64,000 nt of DNA from Ceriagrion tenellum (Eukaryota; Arthropoda; Insecta; Odonata; Coenagrionidae). Both the position numbers and the translations under genes were made by a program. The DNA lies in assembly GCA_963169105.1 (NCBI GenBank), contig OY720636.1, forward strand, positions 140,235,747 to 140,299,746, written 5' to 3'. Of the stretch, positions 23,001 to 34,880 are shown piece after piece. Each line of letters starts with the position of its first letter. Position 1 is the first letter of the stretch. The notes beneath the pieces are model-generated. The model was not told the DNA's origin. It saw nothing but the letters and a program-made list of their open reading frames with translations, and ran no database searches.

Positions 23001-23556
23001 GGGGGCGTCCATTAATTACGTGAGGCGTTTTGAGGGGGAGGGGATCGAGACGAATCTCACCCAACCTCACGTGGGGGAGAGGGGGGGTCTCGGCAAATAT
23101 CACGTAATTTTTTTCCGCAAGAAACAGAGTAAAATTGCGAGAAATCTGGGTTAAATTAAGTAAAACATGTTTCTCCACTTCAATATGGCTAAATCCTATA
23201 TAATAATATTTATCGCGGTTATGCGAACGCCACAAAGTAGCACAGTGGCCCCTCGATTGTATAGCCGCCACTGGTCAGCCAAACGCGCGGCTTGACGAAC
23301 GCTGCGGCGTGCGGCTCGTTCTTAGTAGTCTTGAATACTAGTCTTAACTAGTCTTAAATAAAAATAATTAAGCAAATTATGTTTTTTTTTAATCCCACGC
23401 AATCAAGCACATATTTACACAAAAAATACGCATTTTGAAAAATCTCACGTGAGATTAGGGGGATGGGGTAGAGCCAAATCTCACGACATCTCACCAAGGG
23501 GGGAGAGGGAGTCGAAAAATCGTCAAAATCGCCTCACGTAATTAATGGACGCCCCA
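23001..23556. mobile_element. Non-autonomous DNA transposon with about 33-bp TIRs
   Basis: The left end (GGGGCGTCCATTAATTACG then TGAGGCG) is repeated in inverse at the right end (CGCCTCACG then TAATTAATGGACGCCCC), giving about 33 bp of near-perfect terminal inverted repeat. Subterminal G-rich and CTCAC motifs are also mirrored, and a perfect AATCTCACGTGAGATT palindrome lies near 23436-23453. The TSD may be TTT (22998-23000 and 23557-23559), but this is weak. The frame at 22870-23271 (minus) is an artefact of the repeat. The superfamily is not assigned. Confidence 0.75.
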
Positions 23557-23559
23557 TTT

Positions 23560-26500
23560 ACGTCACGCCTTTTAACCATTCCAGTTAACAGCTAAAAAAA
23601 TTAGTAATGTAAACGGGGCAACAAGAGGCCACGGAAGAAACCAATCCTTGAGGGAGATGTTTCCACAGGAGGTAAAATGGAGAAATTTCCTGATCGAATC
23701 TTTAGATTTTCGTATATCACGTGGAGCGGGAAAAATGAACAGTTGGCAAAAACATTTTGTGATTTCGATCGTGATGCGCAAAAAAACACAATGGCGATAT
23801 TTCAATGACATCAGAGCCGATGCATTACTTTTATTCATATGTTTAGTTGATGCTTATTTTTATATGATATCGTAAATAAGAGGCCAACTTAAGGTAGCGC
23901 GAGCGAGATAGTTCCCTAATCATAAGAGAGACCATATTCGAATTATAAGTTTTAATTTCACCAGCTGTGAGACACACGAATTAAATATTGCATTATTAAT
24001 AGTGCAATAATATAGTTTTACATTCGGATATTTTAAATAATCAAATGAAAATATCTCAATAAGTCTTTAACTTGACTCATTTTGTTCACGCGGTAAGTTT
24101 GAAACTCTATCTAAACGGAAGGTTTACTGTGGCCCCGAAGAATTTACTGCGGTGACAATATGATTCATTTTCAAAAATAGTTGAGAAAACACACAAACTA
24201 CATACTGTTGATTTTTGACGAGATCTAAGTGAAGGGAATGCCTCATTTTTAATATAATGTCTCTCTACAGTCCATATACGTACCATTTCCCACATAAATG
24301 GGATGATATTTTCTGGCAAATATCTCGGAAAGTAATGTAGTAAGGGTACAGAGTATATAATCTGTGGTAAGGGGTTGAATTTTAGGTATCAATGGAAGGG
24401 TGATATATTTTTCTTTAAAATGAGACCAAATTCATTGATTTATACGAAAATGATATTTCTTTCAAACTACCTTAATGTAAAGAAAAAATACTTTGTTGCC
24501 CACCAACTTCTAAAGTTTTTGAAAACCGAACTTTTCTATTGCAAAAAACATGGAGAGTGGATCAGTAAATTTTTGTTAGAGACATCTGAAGCGAGGGACT
24601 GGAAGTCAGGGGAATAAAACCCAAAGGATTTCATGACGATTTACTCAAGGAACCCGTACACCTCAAGATGAAATTAGAGCCTCGGCATCGCCAATCAGCA
24701 TACCTTCTACTTGAATCCAATGGCCAATACTTCGTTTAGATGAGGCTCCTTAAAACCAAGTCACAACTTTAAAAATATTCATATTAAATAATTTCATAAC
24801 TGGTAGTTTTTTGGGTTCTTCCTGGAGGATGAATCCCAGTGAATTTTTCAGGCCTGAAGTCAAACAAATTCTTGGGAGCAATAATTTGCCGAAGAGGTCA
24901 CACTCATGGAGTAATGTCTTATTTAGATTCATGGATTTCCCTATCCGACAGCTGAGGTGTGGGAAATGAACGAAAGGCATAAAATCCAGCAGTTTTCGCC
25001 ATCATATATGAAGCAAAATAGAAATATTCAGATGAAAATGTCAATTGGCATCTGTGAATCAAAGATGTGAGTATAAACATGAAAACCAGTCAGGAAATGG
25101 CCCGAAGAGAGGAGGCGTTTCCATTGTGAGTCAAATAAATCATCAATATCTGTTGCCTCACTTCGAAGTCCTAAGGAGCCTCAGAGGTGTACCTATGATA
25201 GAAATGTCATAGGCATTGCCTTGAGTATTTGAAAAGAAATAAATAGGGCGAGTTTTGATGTTCAGTTTTGATCCCTAAGCTAAAATAATATGAAGATCTA
25301 AATTAACTAAGGGAGAAAATTTTTGCCAAATACTTCGAGCGTCAAAATTCTGCCACAAAGTGCTCCACAAAAACTTTTAAAAGGCACGCCTACGTTTCAA
25401 ATACGCAGCCACTCTGGTTCATTCAAGACGCGTTCTTTTTCATAAATCGCCCAATTAGGTCTCCATTCCCACGCATAATTTGGTGAAAACTGGGTCACGA
25501 GCTGACTAATGGCGGTGGTCACGAACGCAGCTGCGTCGTACTGCTCGCGGCCGAGTCCACGGAAAGAAGAAGAAGAACGGTCGGCGTGGAAGAGAGCATT
25601 TACCAAGTGCCGGAGAGATAAATGCCGCTCGTCTAAAATGCCTCAACGTCTTGGAGGGCGAGTGAGTTCACATTATGCAAAACTTGATAAAATATTCAAC
25701 GACAGGAAGAATTTATCGATATTTTGGAGCAATTAAAGTGAATAATAAATGACGTTGCCAAGCGAGGTATCGGTTTCCCCGACAACTGTTTACGCTTTCG
25801 AAAGAGAGGTATTGCCTCGTTCTGTGCGACACCATTACGTAAAATATACTCCAAAGTCCAAATGAAATGGATTTCACATTTTATCAAGCAATGGGTGGTG
25901 AAGTACTTATAATGTGGCATTCACACAACTAGTAATGCAAATATTAAAATTCTGCGAGAAAGCTTATGTCTCTTGATAATTAAAAAAACACAACACCTGA
26001 GTCTTGTAAATCATACATTAGGGCTTAAAGTAACACTTCCGAACAAAATATACTTACTATCTGGATACAATATGCAAACTAAAATACGAGGTATTCAAAG
26101 GTAAAGCTATTGGGGTTCATTGATTCAACTAACTACGAAAACTATACTGATCAATGGCACAATTACAACAAGAATTTAAATAAAGCATTATATGTATAGG
26201 TCCATTTGAATAGAAAGGAACGATTTTCTAATAAATTTAGAAACTTTTCACAATTCATCCATGCCAATTGTCTTACTTGAATAATTACGAGACATAAGTA
26301 TGGAACAACTTCGCGGAGGCTCGGGCTCTCTCGGACATAAAAGCGATACGCCTAAACTATAAATCATTAGGACATCTCTGCTCGCATGGGTGTGAATAGA
26401 GTGCAATAGTCATCCATAAACACTGAGTTAATCTATGTGAAAGAGTCATTCCATAATTTCTCACGCCTCGGGAAGAGACCGACGTCCTTCACATTCGGAA

Positions 26501-29500
26501 GAGCCGTCCGGCAAGTGTAAGGAGATTCATTAAGGAACATAGTCATGGACTCCGGAGGGCATCGAAGTGTGTTTGAGAGAGGGAGGCTTCTAAGATGTGT
26601 CCAAGACAGTAGCAAACAGAGGGAAGGAAAAGAACAGCTGTCCGACTTTAAGGTCGTGTTATCCTAGCGAGAGAACCTTTAGAGCTTCCGTCTCGTAAAT
26701 CTCAAGTAGAAGTACGGGTTTTTGCAAACAAATCTTTGTTCAGATAAGCTAGTGGTGTCAACTCAGAGTTAAGTATTTACAATTGAGTGAGTTGGTGAAG
26801 TTTGGATGCCATAGCGACAATATCAGGAGACTCCGGTTTGGTGGGATACAGCACTTTTTATATTTCAATGCCACAAATGTTGCAAATGTGCTTTCACAGA
26901 CATACGTTAAAAGTTTAGCTCAAAGTTTCAGGACCATCAAATTATTCTGTTGGCCGCTTCTTTGCGTTATTCATGAAGATTGAATATTGCAAAACAACGT
27001 GTGTGTACTGTCTCGTCCTTGTAATCCTGTTCTTGAATCGCCTATTAATAGCGTAGGAGTTGGCAAGAGAGATGAAAATGAATAACTAGAGCGACTAAAC
27101 TGAAGAGCCAAAAGAGGATTTTTAATTGATGAATATGCAGGGTAAACTAATCTGCCATCCCTTAATTACTCGAGGTCAAATACTTTGTCGACAACACGAG
27201 TTCTTTCACACTAAAATAAACAAATCAATCCAATTAAAATATTTTCTCTATTCAAGAACATGGAAGTCTCTCAAGGAGTTCAATTATAATACAATGTAGG
27301 CACATTCCCGCATTATTTTTGATACCTTATCTAACGGCGTATCTCTATAGCTTCTGCCAAAATGCTTTAATGAAATATAAACTGCGCTTCAGTCGGCATA
27401 CGTGACTGTATTAATTGTTTGTTGAAAATATATTCGCCGATGAATCTGCATGTACGGTAGCTAAATATTGTTTATTTGGCAAAAGAAGGAGTTTCATTAG
27501 AGAAAACAGCATTTTCTAAACAATACGAATGGAAAGGTAGAATTAAGAATTTTCTCTAATGCACACAGTCACGTGGAAGCTTCCTGGAGGTTATTAGAGC
27601 GAGATAATATTTCACACAGATTTCAATAAATTTGGCCTCACCTAAAAATAACTGTCTCATCTTTCAAAAGATGACAAAACAACGGCCACTTTCCAGCATA
27701 CAATTCGAGTTATATGCCAAGATGCACTTTCCATGGGACATGGTAAGGGTGAGCAAAACAGGGAGACTTTATTTAGACGATGAGAACTTTCTAACACATA
27801 GCTATCGCTGGAAATTTAACGGTTCAATTCTTGAATCCATTCTCAATTATTTTTTTATAATTAATTGCTTACCGCAGTAATTTTAACAGAATCTCAAAAA
27901 ACCATCAATTTTTTAGACCTTCTCAGCATAGGACGTGAAAAAACCTCCTTAACAACTTATATTGGTAAATTTATTGTATCCGTGAGAATTTCAGCCATGA
28001 AAAAGTATTTTTTCGCCCTTTATATTAAAATATATACATCATGCCTCTTAATGCTGCTGAAATTATCGAATAAAATTCGATTTAAATCTCCATTATGGCT
28101 TTGGAAAAATCTCGCTCAAACCGCCATAAAGGGTCCTCCATTGACACTGAGGCGAACAAAATCTCTGGTGAGCAATAGAGAAAGCATGAGTGAGGGTGTT
28201 TTCTTCGTTGAGGAGAAAGAAGCGCAGTCGCTTGCCTTAAATCACGTCACTCGGCGACGATTCTCTTCTCGACCTCACGCCCCACCCCTCATAAGGCTCC
28301 ATCGCTCACGTTCACTTGAGCTGGTTCCTCCGTAGAAGGACGTAAGCGTCAATTTATTTACATTTTGAGTACTCTTGTAAAATCATGCTCACTATACGAT
28401 ATGAAAATATTCCAACATTCCGTTCAATGCTGCTTGGAAGTGGAACATGAAAATAAACAATTTCCGATTGGAGAATGGGAACAACACGAGGAAAAAATAT
28501 CGTAGTATTAAAAAGATTTAAAATAGTATTTTTCCTTTAATATAAGGGTCATTTTTCCAGAATACCGTTTTTAAACTGCGGAAACTTCTCAAGATATTGA
28601 TAAAAATAAAATAGATGCATAATGTTGCCATATTATTTTAGTCATTAGCTAAATACCGAGAAAATTGAAGTGATAAAGTGGAGATTCCATAAAAATGGCG
28701 CTGCGATCGGAGTCTATGTCGAGACCCTCGAGTCACAGACTGGAAACCTCGGTTCCACTTTTAATTGGCGAGCTACAGAAAATGGCGGAACCAATGAGAT
28801 TAGCACATTTGATTCGATTGAAGCGCGGCACAATTATTTGTAAACATTGCTAAAATACGACTGTATCATTGTAAACTCAACTTTTATACGAGGGTTCTTT
28901 ATAAATGTATGTTTAATCATGTGAAAAATTTTATAATAAAAGACAAAAATGTATTAAATTAATAATTTAACAGCCTTAATTCAACTTAAGTATTAATTTA
29001 ATTAAATATTTGATTTAATGAAGCACCTCGATCTGGCCATCAAAAGTGACCGGTTTCTAGTCTCTGATTTGAGGGTCTATGCTCCTTGGCCATCAAATTG
29101 TGTTCATTAGTAATTCAGCCGCGGAGTTATAGGCGCATTTCTTACCTTGATGTAGGTTTTCAATAGAAAACTCGGTTTTCAGCGAAACCAGGAGTTTTTA
29201 GACCAATCAAACAATAAGTACGATTACAGAATTTGTTTTGACTCATAACAGTCGTGGAGGAACTTCCTTAAAACAAGGTTTGCGGACTCTCTCTCGAGAG
29301 AGAGGTGGAGAATTAGGATTATGAACTCACGAAGCAGTAATTTTCCAATGGCCTAGGCAAAGGCGCAGCGAGCAAACGGGGGAGAGGGAAGTAATTTGCA
29401 TCTCGCGGGAATACTCGCCGGGCTCTCGAGCTCCTTCAACCGCATTAGTCAGTCGGGTAAAATTTACGCAGACTTCGTTCACGTCGAGAGCCCGACGATT

Positions 29501-30140
29501 TACCGACGACCACGGAGAAGTTTTCATCCATCACTGGTCATGATTCGGTCGAAATACACCGACGCTTCCAATGAAGAAACTTGCTTTCTTCGAGACTGCT
29601 ACGATGGTACACGAGAAGTTATCATGAACTTGAGCGACCACTATTGCAATCCTTATACTTGGCTTACTTTGCAATTCGGTGAATTCGGAGACATACTGCC
29701 ACATTTTTGAGGAAGGATGAATTATCTATATCATTTGAGAGTAATATTTATGCATCATTTTTCAGTTCACCGCATTAATTATCGCGGAAAAGGTACAAAA
29801 CCATCACGATTCACGGTGATTCATCCTGGAGAGAGTCATACCCGATCGCATTTACGGAAATAAAGAGTGCGAACGGCTGAGAGGCTAAACGTTTCTGGGT
29901 CATTATCTTCACCAGATGTTACGGCAGACAGCTTAAAAATTCACCCATTTAGAGGATATAACAGAGCCTATAAGGAAAAAAATAAGCTTATTTTCAACGT
30001 TTGAAAATGCTGTTACTCTATAGTTCGCCCAAAATGGTTGACAACAAACCAATTCTTGCCTTTAAGGGAAAGAAGCCAACGTCTAGAGGGGGCAACCTGT
30101 GATGCACTTCAAAGTTTACACTGTGACTCCATTGTTCACG
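23560..30140. other. No recognisable gene over about 6.6 kb
   Basis: I found no coding segment with a known motif, no RNA gene and no clear repeat boundary. Frames at 27865-28335 (156 codons), 24375-24617 and 29396-29710 lack motifs. Short-fragment homology to repeats elsewhere cannot be excluded by eye. Confidence 0.35.
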
Positions 30141-30143
30141 ATT

Positions 30144-30502
30144 GCATCGACGCAGATGCATACCGTTTCAACGTGCACAAATAATGGTGACCCACAGACA
30201 TCACCGTTACTTAATTAAATGAGCGTAGTGCAAAACAGTGAGAAAACCCTGCGAAAAACTTGAGTGACTCCACGGCACAACGTCCGGCCAAGGGATGCAG
30301 ATATCATGTGAATCAGTCTTCATCAACCATTGACACCGATGCCGCCCGATTTAACTTGAACGCATAATTGTGACCGACAGGCACCACCGTTACCTTGTTT
30401 AATGAGCACACATAACAGTACGAAACCCCTTCCAAGCACTTGATCGACTCCACGGCGCGATGGCCGACCAAGAGATGCAAATATGGTGTAAATCAGTCTC
30501 CG
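30144..30502 (+). repeat. Ancient tandem duplication, about 183-bp period
   Basis: Two successive units share ordered blocks: TCACCGTTAC / CACCACCGTTACC, TTAATGAGC / AAATGAGC, CTTGAGTGACTCCACGGC / CTTGATCGACTCCACGGC, GGCCAAGGGATGCAGATAT / GACCAAGAGATGCAAATAT and GTGAATCAGTCT / GTAAATCAGTCT. Identity by eye is roughly three quarters. It may be a relic minisatellite or a local duplication. Confidence 0.7.
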
Positions 30503-30515
30503 GTCCGAAAGTTTA

Positions 30516-31055
30516 TTGACTCGAGAGGAAGGCGGAACGGGGGAGCCGATTTATCCATCGCACTCGCAAACGGTCGGGTACGCACTTGGCAAGTGTCTTG
30601 AGACCCAGAGGTGCACACACATACACAAACACACGAACAAAAGGCACGCAGTGCGCGTTCTCCTTTCTAAAAAGATAATGATCGCACGAAGGCATCGCGG
30701 CGGCGGCCGAGCCTCAATTACTCCGGCAAGGGCGGAGACGAAAGGCCTGCCCTTCGAAGGAGGAGTCCCTTCGAAAAACCTGAAGACGACGAAGACTAAT
30801 CTAAACCGCGTCTTTCCTCGTCCCCACCCAATCAACCGCCACCACCCAACCACATGGCACGATTCGCTCCGAGGGTGGGTGGACGAGGAAAACGCTTCCG
30901 TCGACATATGCGTGGAAAAAAACTATTTAAAAAATCCCTCCGACTACTCGCTCCTCCACCACAGCCTAACGGTTCGCCAAATTTATCTCCACGAAGATAA
31001 ATTATATTTGCTTCGAATGAGTTTAAGGCAGATGGAGAGGCAATCGCGAACATAG
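30516..31055 (+). CDS. Uncharacterised 179-codon ORF, doubtful, overlaps a repeat
   Basis: An open frame in a CpG-rich stretch. The translation is basic and rich in His, Arg and Pro. No domain was recognised. The opposite strand also has open frames of 118 and 80 codons in the same place, as expected from composition. Its 3' half (about 30795-31000) resembles 32620-32802, a dispersed repeat, which argues against a host gene. Confidence 0.12.
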   Translation: MTREEGGTGEPIYPSHSQTVGYALGKCLETQRCTHIHKHTNKRHAVRVLLSKKIMIARRHRGGGRASITPARAETKGLPFEGGVPSKNLKTTKTNLNRVFPRPHPINRHHPTTWHDSLRGWVDEENASVDICVEKNYLKNPSDYSLLHHSLTVRQIYLHEDKLYLLRMSLRQMERQSRT

Positions 31056-31121
31056 ACAATTTAAAAAAAATCATTTTTCGAGTAAATTGAAAATAAAAGT
31101 CTCGGAATGCACTTTCTTAAA

Positions 31122-31631
31122 GTGGATCTGTATATTTTCAGAGAACCACGGAACTATTCGCGCAGTTACTTCAAAGGAGTCATCCGCTAGTGATCACCCA
31201 GTTGTGTGAAATTCACAGTGGAAAAATCATTCGCCTGGACTGGGATCGAACCCAAATCCCTCGATTTCGCACAATTGTGGGATCACTTGCGGGTGACTCC
31301 GTTGAAGTAACTGCGCGGCTAGTTCCGTGGTTCTTTGAAAATGTCCAAAGTAAACACCTTTGTGTTTAAAGTTGGGCTTTACCCCGTGGACTGTGGCGCA
31401 TAGCGCTCGTATACAGGTATCTCTGACATTATACGCACGGTACCTGTGAGAACAACTCGCTCTTTAAATCCCCCATGAGATTATGATCCCTGGACGCCTG
31501 AGTAGCTTAATTGGTTAAAGGACTCGGCGCGAAATTGAGGGATCAGGGTTCGACTCCCAGTCCAGTCGAATGATTTTTCCACTATTAATTACACAAAATT
31601 GTGGATCTGTGTACATTTTGTAGAAAACCAC
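31122..31631. mobile_element. Composite element with opposed tRNA-like heads, copy 2
   Basis: Order: reverse body (31141-31206), reverse tRNA-like head with perfect B box (GGGATCGAACCC, about 31241-31252), forward body (31271-31335), middle, and a forward tRNA-like head (31493-31568). The forward head has A box TAGCTTAATTGG at 31503-31514 and B box GGTTCGACTCC at 31547-31557. Near-identical strings flank it: GTGGATCTGTATATTTT at 31122-31138 and GTGGATCTGTGTACATTTT at 31601-31619. They may be a degenerate TSD. Body and middle match copy 1 at 13.4 kb closely. Confidence 0.7.
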
Positions 31632-32384
31632 TTATCAAAAACGGAAACGACACATGAATTATATATCATTATTTTTCCCCCTAATTAGAGCACTTTGTGA
31701 GTACAGTGTTCGGGGAGCTATTCAAAACTTAAATAAAATAGTAATTCATAATGCAGTTTTCGAATATGGAACTCGGCATGATGCTTTAATATTTTAGTAA
31801 ACAATTGTAAAATAAGAAACGTATTATTTCGCGTTTAGGAGAAAATATGGAAATATATGTACTCGAATTAAGACGAAATATACGTCACGTGCCATAATCA
31901 TGCGTTTTCAGATAGCTTTGGATTGCCAAATACCCAAATCGGCGTGATGTATTTATTTCACTTTACATACTCCACACGTAGATAACGCGGAGAAAAAGCG
32001 TCCGTTTTTGTATTTTGGCAATTCAATACTATTTGAACACGCTGGCGCATGGCATATCTTGTGTAACAATTGTTTTACACATGAAAAGGTTTTATCATAA
32101 ACGGAACAACGCATGCATACTTATAAGTGACGTATCTCATAAGTGATGTACACGGATAGAAAAAAAACTGCACTAAACCCTTTTGAAATTTGAAGCTATT
32201 TTAACACGTAGTCTAATGAAAAATGACCTGCACTAACGTTGCATTGATTAAATTGTATTTATATTGAATTTCTCCTAAACGTGAACCAATATATATCTTT
32301 CGGTATAATTTCTGCTAGCAAATATTAAGGTGTGGCACCGTGTGTAATAATCGAAACACAAATATCTTAAAATGTATGCGCCTA
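31632..32384. other. AT-rich, no gene; TTTAGGAGAAAAT motif in both orientations
   Basis: GCGTTTAGGAGAAAATATGG (about 31842) recurs inverted near 32267-32287 (GAATTTCTCCTAAACGTG) and in direct orientation at 11.55 kb. It is probably part of a dispersed AT-rich element whose borders I could not define. Confidence 0.35.
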
Positions 32385-32802
32385 AATTTCTAACACCGCG
32401 CCGAAAACGTTGGTCACGACATGTCTTATAAAGGAAAAAATATTAAATACAATGTATTCATCATCTCCATTATCGCTAGTATCTCCATTATCGCTAGTAT
32501 GGTGAGTGCTAACGCATAAACAGATGCACTAAGTGCAAGATGAGGTTCGAGATTTTTTCTGCTTTAAGAACTATCAAATTTTACATTCAATGACCAATGA
32601 TCACCGTTCAAGCCGCCTTTACCCCGTCTTTCCCTTTCAATGTTCACACCCACCCATCTCACGACTCTTCAGAGGGCGGGTCTACGGAGAGAAAACACTT
32701 TACCGATAAGTTAAAAAAAAAAAGACTCAAATAAATTGTTCCTTGATTGCTCACTCCCACACCGCAGCATAACGGTACGCCAAATTTATCACCACGAGAA
32801 AA
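32385..32802 (+). repeat. Dispersed repeat family X, copy 1
   Basis: Shares ordered landmarks with 34.64-34.88 and 62.2-62.45 kb: an ACCGCGCCGAAAA-type start, a GCTAGTATGGTGA block, GATGAGGTTCGAGATTTTTTC, and CATTCAATGACCAATGATCACCG. The end (CATAACGGTACGCCAAATTTATC, 32768-32790) matches 30.96 kb. Inside, a 17-bp unit CTCCATTATCGCTAGTA is repeated twice at 32465-32498. The class is unknown. Confidence 0.5.
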
Positions 32803-34287
32803 GAGGCATTCTTTATAGATTTTTTAAGAAAAAAAAAGCCCGAACCAATGCATACACATATATTTATAACGTCACGTGAAGCAAGCTTGAAAGGTTGATT
32901 ACTCGAAGCGGTACGTTAGGAAAAAAAAAAGAGAAATTGTTTTTCCTTCGCAAGTATAGGAAGACGTTAAGCCGGCGGCGCCTGCAAGTTGAGCGACAGC
33001 AAGCAGAGCTTGTTAAGGAGAAGAATTTATCGCGCGAAAGTAAAAGTGGTATCGACACGTTTAAGAGATCTCGTTTCGATGGGATGGGATTTTTGTGGTG
33101 AACGCTGAACCGCATCAACCGAACGGCTATCTCTCTATCTAGGAAAAATTATTGCCTCGGATTTTCACGAGCTCTTCTCCCTCTGGAAACCTCATGGTAC
33201 GGGTTAGCACAAAAAAGAAAATTTGCTCGTCCCGCCGAACTCGATTACTAATTTGAAAAAGCAGCGCATTTTCACGGCTATATGCACTGTTTGAAAATTG
33301 GCAATAAACCACGAAAGACTTCTAAAGAGCATCGATGCGATTAATAACTGCAAACCAGTGCACTCGCGAAGGCGATTTCTTTTTTGAGAATTTCATCTCT
33401 GGAAAGTGAGAAGACCACGCATGCACCTTGAAAAATTATCCAGAGAAGTTATTTTTCGTCCTGATGTATCGTCGTGATCAGAGGTATAATCACTTCAGGG
33501 CGTGCGAAGCTCATACAGAAATGTAAGTTGAGAGCTAGTTCATAGTAAGAATTATAAAAGAGATCATGTGTTCACCCTAACGCTCTTATTTTCATCAACT
33601 AATTTATGATCCATCATGAATAAAAATGTTTTATATTGATCTAAGAGAGAAGGGAAATCCAAGACCGGCGGTTCCAAACCTAATTTTATGTTGGCACCTT
33701 ATAGTCGACCATTTCCAAAAAAGAAAAGCCTCGCTGAGGAAGAATATACATCCTTATGGCCATTTTAATAGTAAGGAATTAGAATTTTCGAAATTTGTAG
33801 AATGTCACTGCGCTAGGAAAACTTAGGCATAAAAAATTGGTTCTGGTAATCTAAAAAAAAGGAAAATGAAGTCGAAAAGACATTGTGACGTAATAAGTGG
33901 GCACAGTTTAACAGAGAGCTGCAGTAAACCAAACTTTCGGCTGAGTGACCAACGGATTAACAATAGTTATTTCTACCTTTAATCGAACTTTAGGTGGTCG
34001 AAGCGATTTCTGTTTCAGCACAGATTTGCGTGAAACTTTGCATACGTGTTCTAATTGGTGATATCTATAGATAAATGGGAAAAAGAATACACGCGCTCTC
34101 GTTAATGGCATTAGAAAATAAAAGCGAAAAACGTTACAACGTACCGATTTGTTTTTTTTTTAAACTTATCTATTTTGACCTGTACCATGTGGAAAATGAC
34201 AAATATTACGCAATAATTCAGTTTAAATGAGTTCATATTTTCTTATAAACGCGGAATATTAAATTTCTTGAAGTTATAATTATTGAC
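32803..34287. other. No recognisable gene
   Basis: Open frames at 32864-33118 and 33626-33826 are short and without motifs. Nothing else was seen. Confidence 0.4.
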
Positions 34288-34394
34288 AGCAATTATCAAA
34301 TAAACTCCACTTTCTCAGGCGAGATATCGTAGTACAGCATAATGAGTAATGAAGCTCAAATGATTTCGTACTGTCTACTAATTTTTATTTCACC

Positions 34395-34442
34395 TCTTGC
34401 TACACTTGTTTCGACTGACTAGCAGTCATCATCAGGCAAAAC
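34395..34442 (-). ncRNA. Hammerhead-ribozyme-like motif, element B left arm (core intact)
   Basis: Minus strand. CTGATGA (34435-34429), extra T, stem II GACTG/CAGTC (perfect, loop CTAGT), GAAA (34412-34409), stem III ACA/TGT, then T-A with cleavage predicted between 34401 and 34400. Stem I pairs the six bases after the cut (GCAAGA) with those before CTGATGA (TTTTGC): five Watson-Crick pairs and one G.U. This is the best-preserved copy in the window. The extra base between A9 and stem II should be noted. Activity is untested. Confidence 0.65.
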
Positions 34443-34471
34443 TGTCAGTTTTGCCTGATGCCAAAAATCAG

Positions 34472-34518
34472 TTTTGTCTGATGATGGCTGCTAGTCAGTC
34501 AAAACACGTGTAACAAGA
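34472..34518 (+). ncRNA. Hammerhead-like motif, element B right arm (G12 to A)
   Basis: CTGATGA (34478-34484), extra T, stem II GGCTG/CAGTC, AAAA in place of GAAA (34501-34504), a self-complementary stem III ACACGTGT (34504-34511), and cleavage predicted after A34512. Stem I pairs ACAAGA (34513-34518) with TTTTGT (34472-34477). The first stem I pair is A-U here and G-C in the left arm, a compensatory double change. Confidence 0.55.
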
Positions 34519-34639
34519 GGTGAAATAAAATCAGTAGACAAAACGAAATCATTTGAGCTTCATTACTTTTAGCAATTATCAAGATTATAAGCCGAATACA
34601 ATTTTCTAAACGAAAAATATTTCAAAGTAATTTAGTCAA

Positions 34640-34880
34640 GATTTTTAATACCGCGTCGAAATCTCTAAACGTTGCATGCTATAACTTAGGAATATTTGAA
34701 AATGTAATTATTTTATCATTTTCATAACTCATTGAATGGCGAGTTTCGCATTACAACCAGACGCACATAAATGAAATGTGGTTCGAGACTTTTTCGATTA
34801 ACTTAAAAATATTTCATCGCGCATTAACGGCCCACGATTTCCGCACCGTCCACCATTATTTAAAATATTTCCGCGTACCC
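34640..34880 (+). repeat. Dispersed repeat family X, copy 2
   Basis: Ordered matches to copy 1: ATACCGCGTCGAAA, GAAATGTGGTTCGAGACTTTTTC, and CATTAACGGCCCACGATTTCCGCACC. By eye only about 60 percent similar, so an old copy. Confidence 0.45.

Larger units (their letters stand above)
34288..34582. mobile_element. Foldback element B with hammerhead-like arms, 12-bp TSD
   Basis: A perfect 12-bp direct repeat AGCAATTATCAA (34288-34299 and 34571-34582) brackets a 271-bp palindromic element. The arms (about 34350-34442 and 34472-34567) share AATGAAGCTCAAATGATTTCG and a TTTATTTCACCTCTTG block in opposite orientation. As in element A, CAGGCGAGATATCGT lies near the left end (34316-34330). Each arm carries a hammerhead-like motif. 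The arm sequence is otherwise unlike elements A and C, so the shared core is not simply recent copying of one element. Confidence 0.75.

Noticed and set aside
22870..23271. 133-codon minus-strand open frame
   Set aside because: It covers the left terminal inverted repeat and interior of the TIR element at 23001-23556, so the frame is a by-product of repeat sequence.
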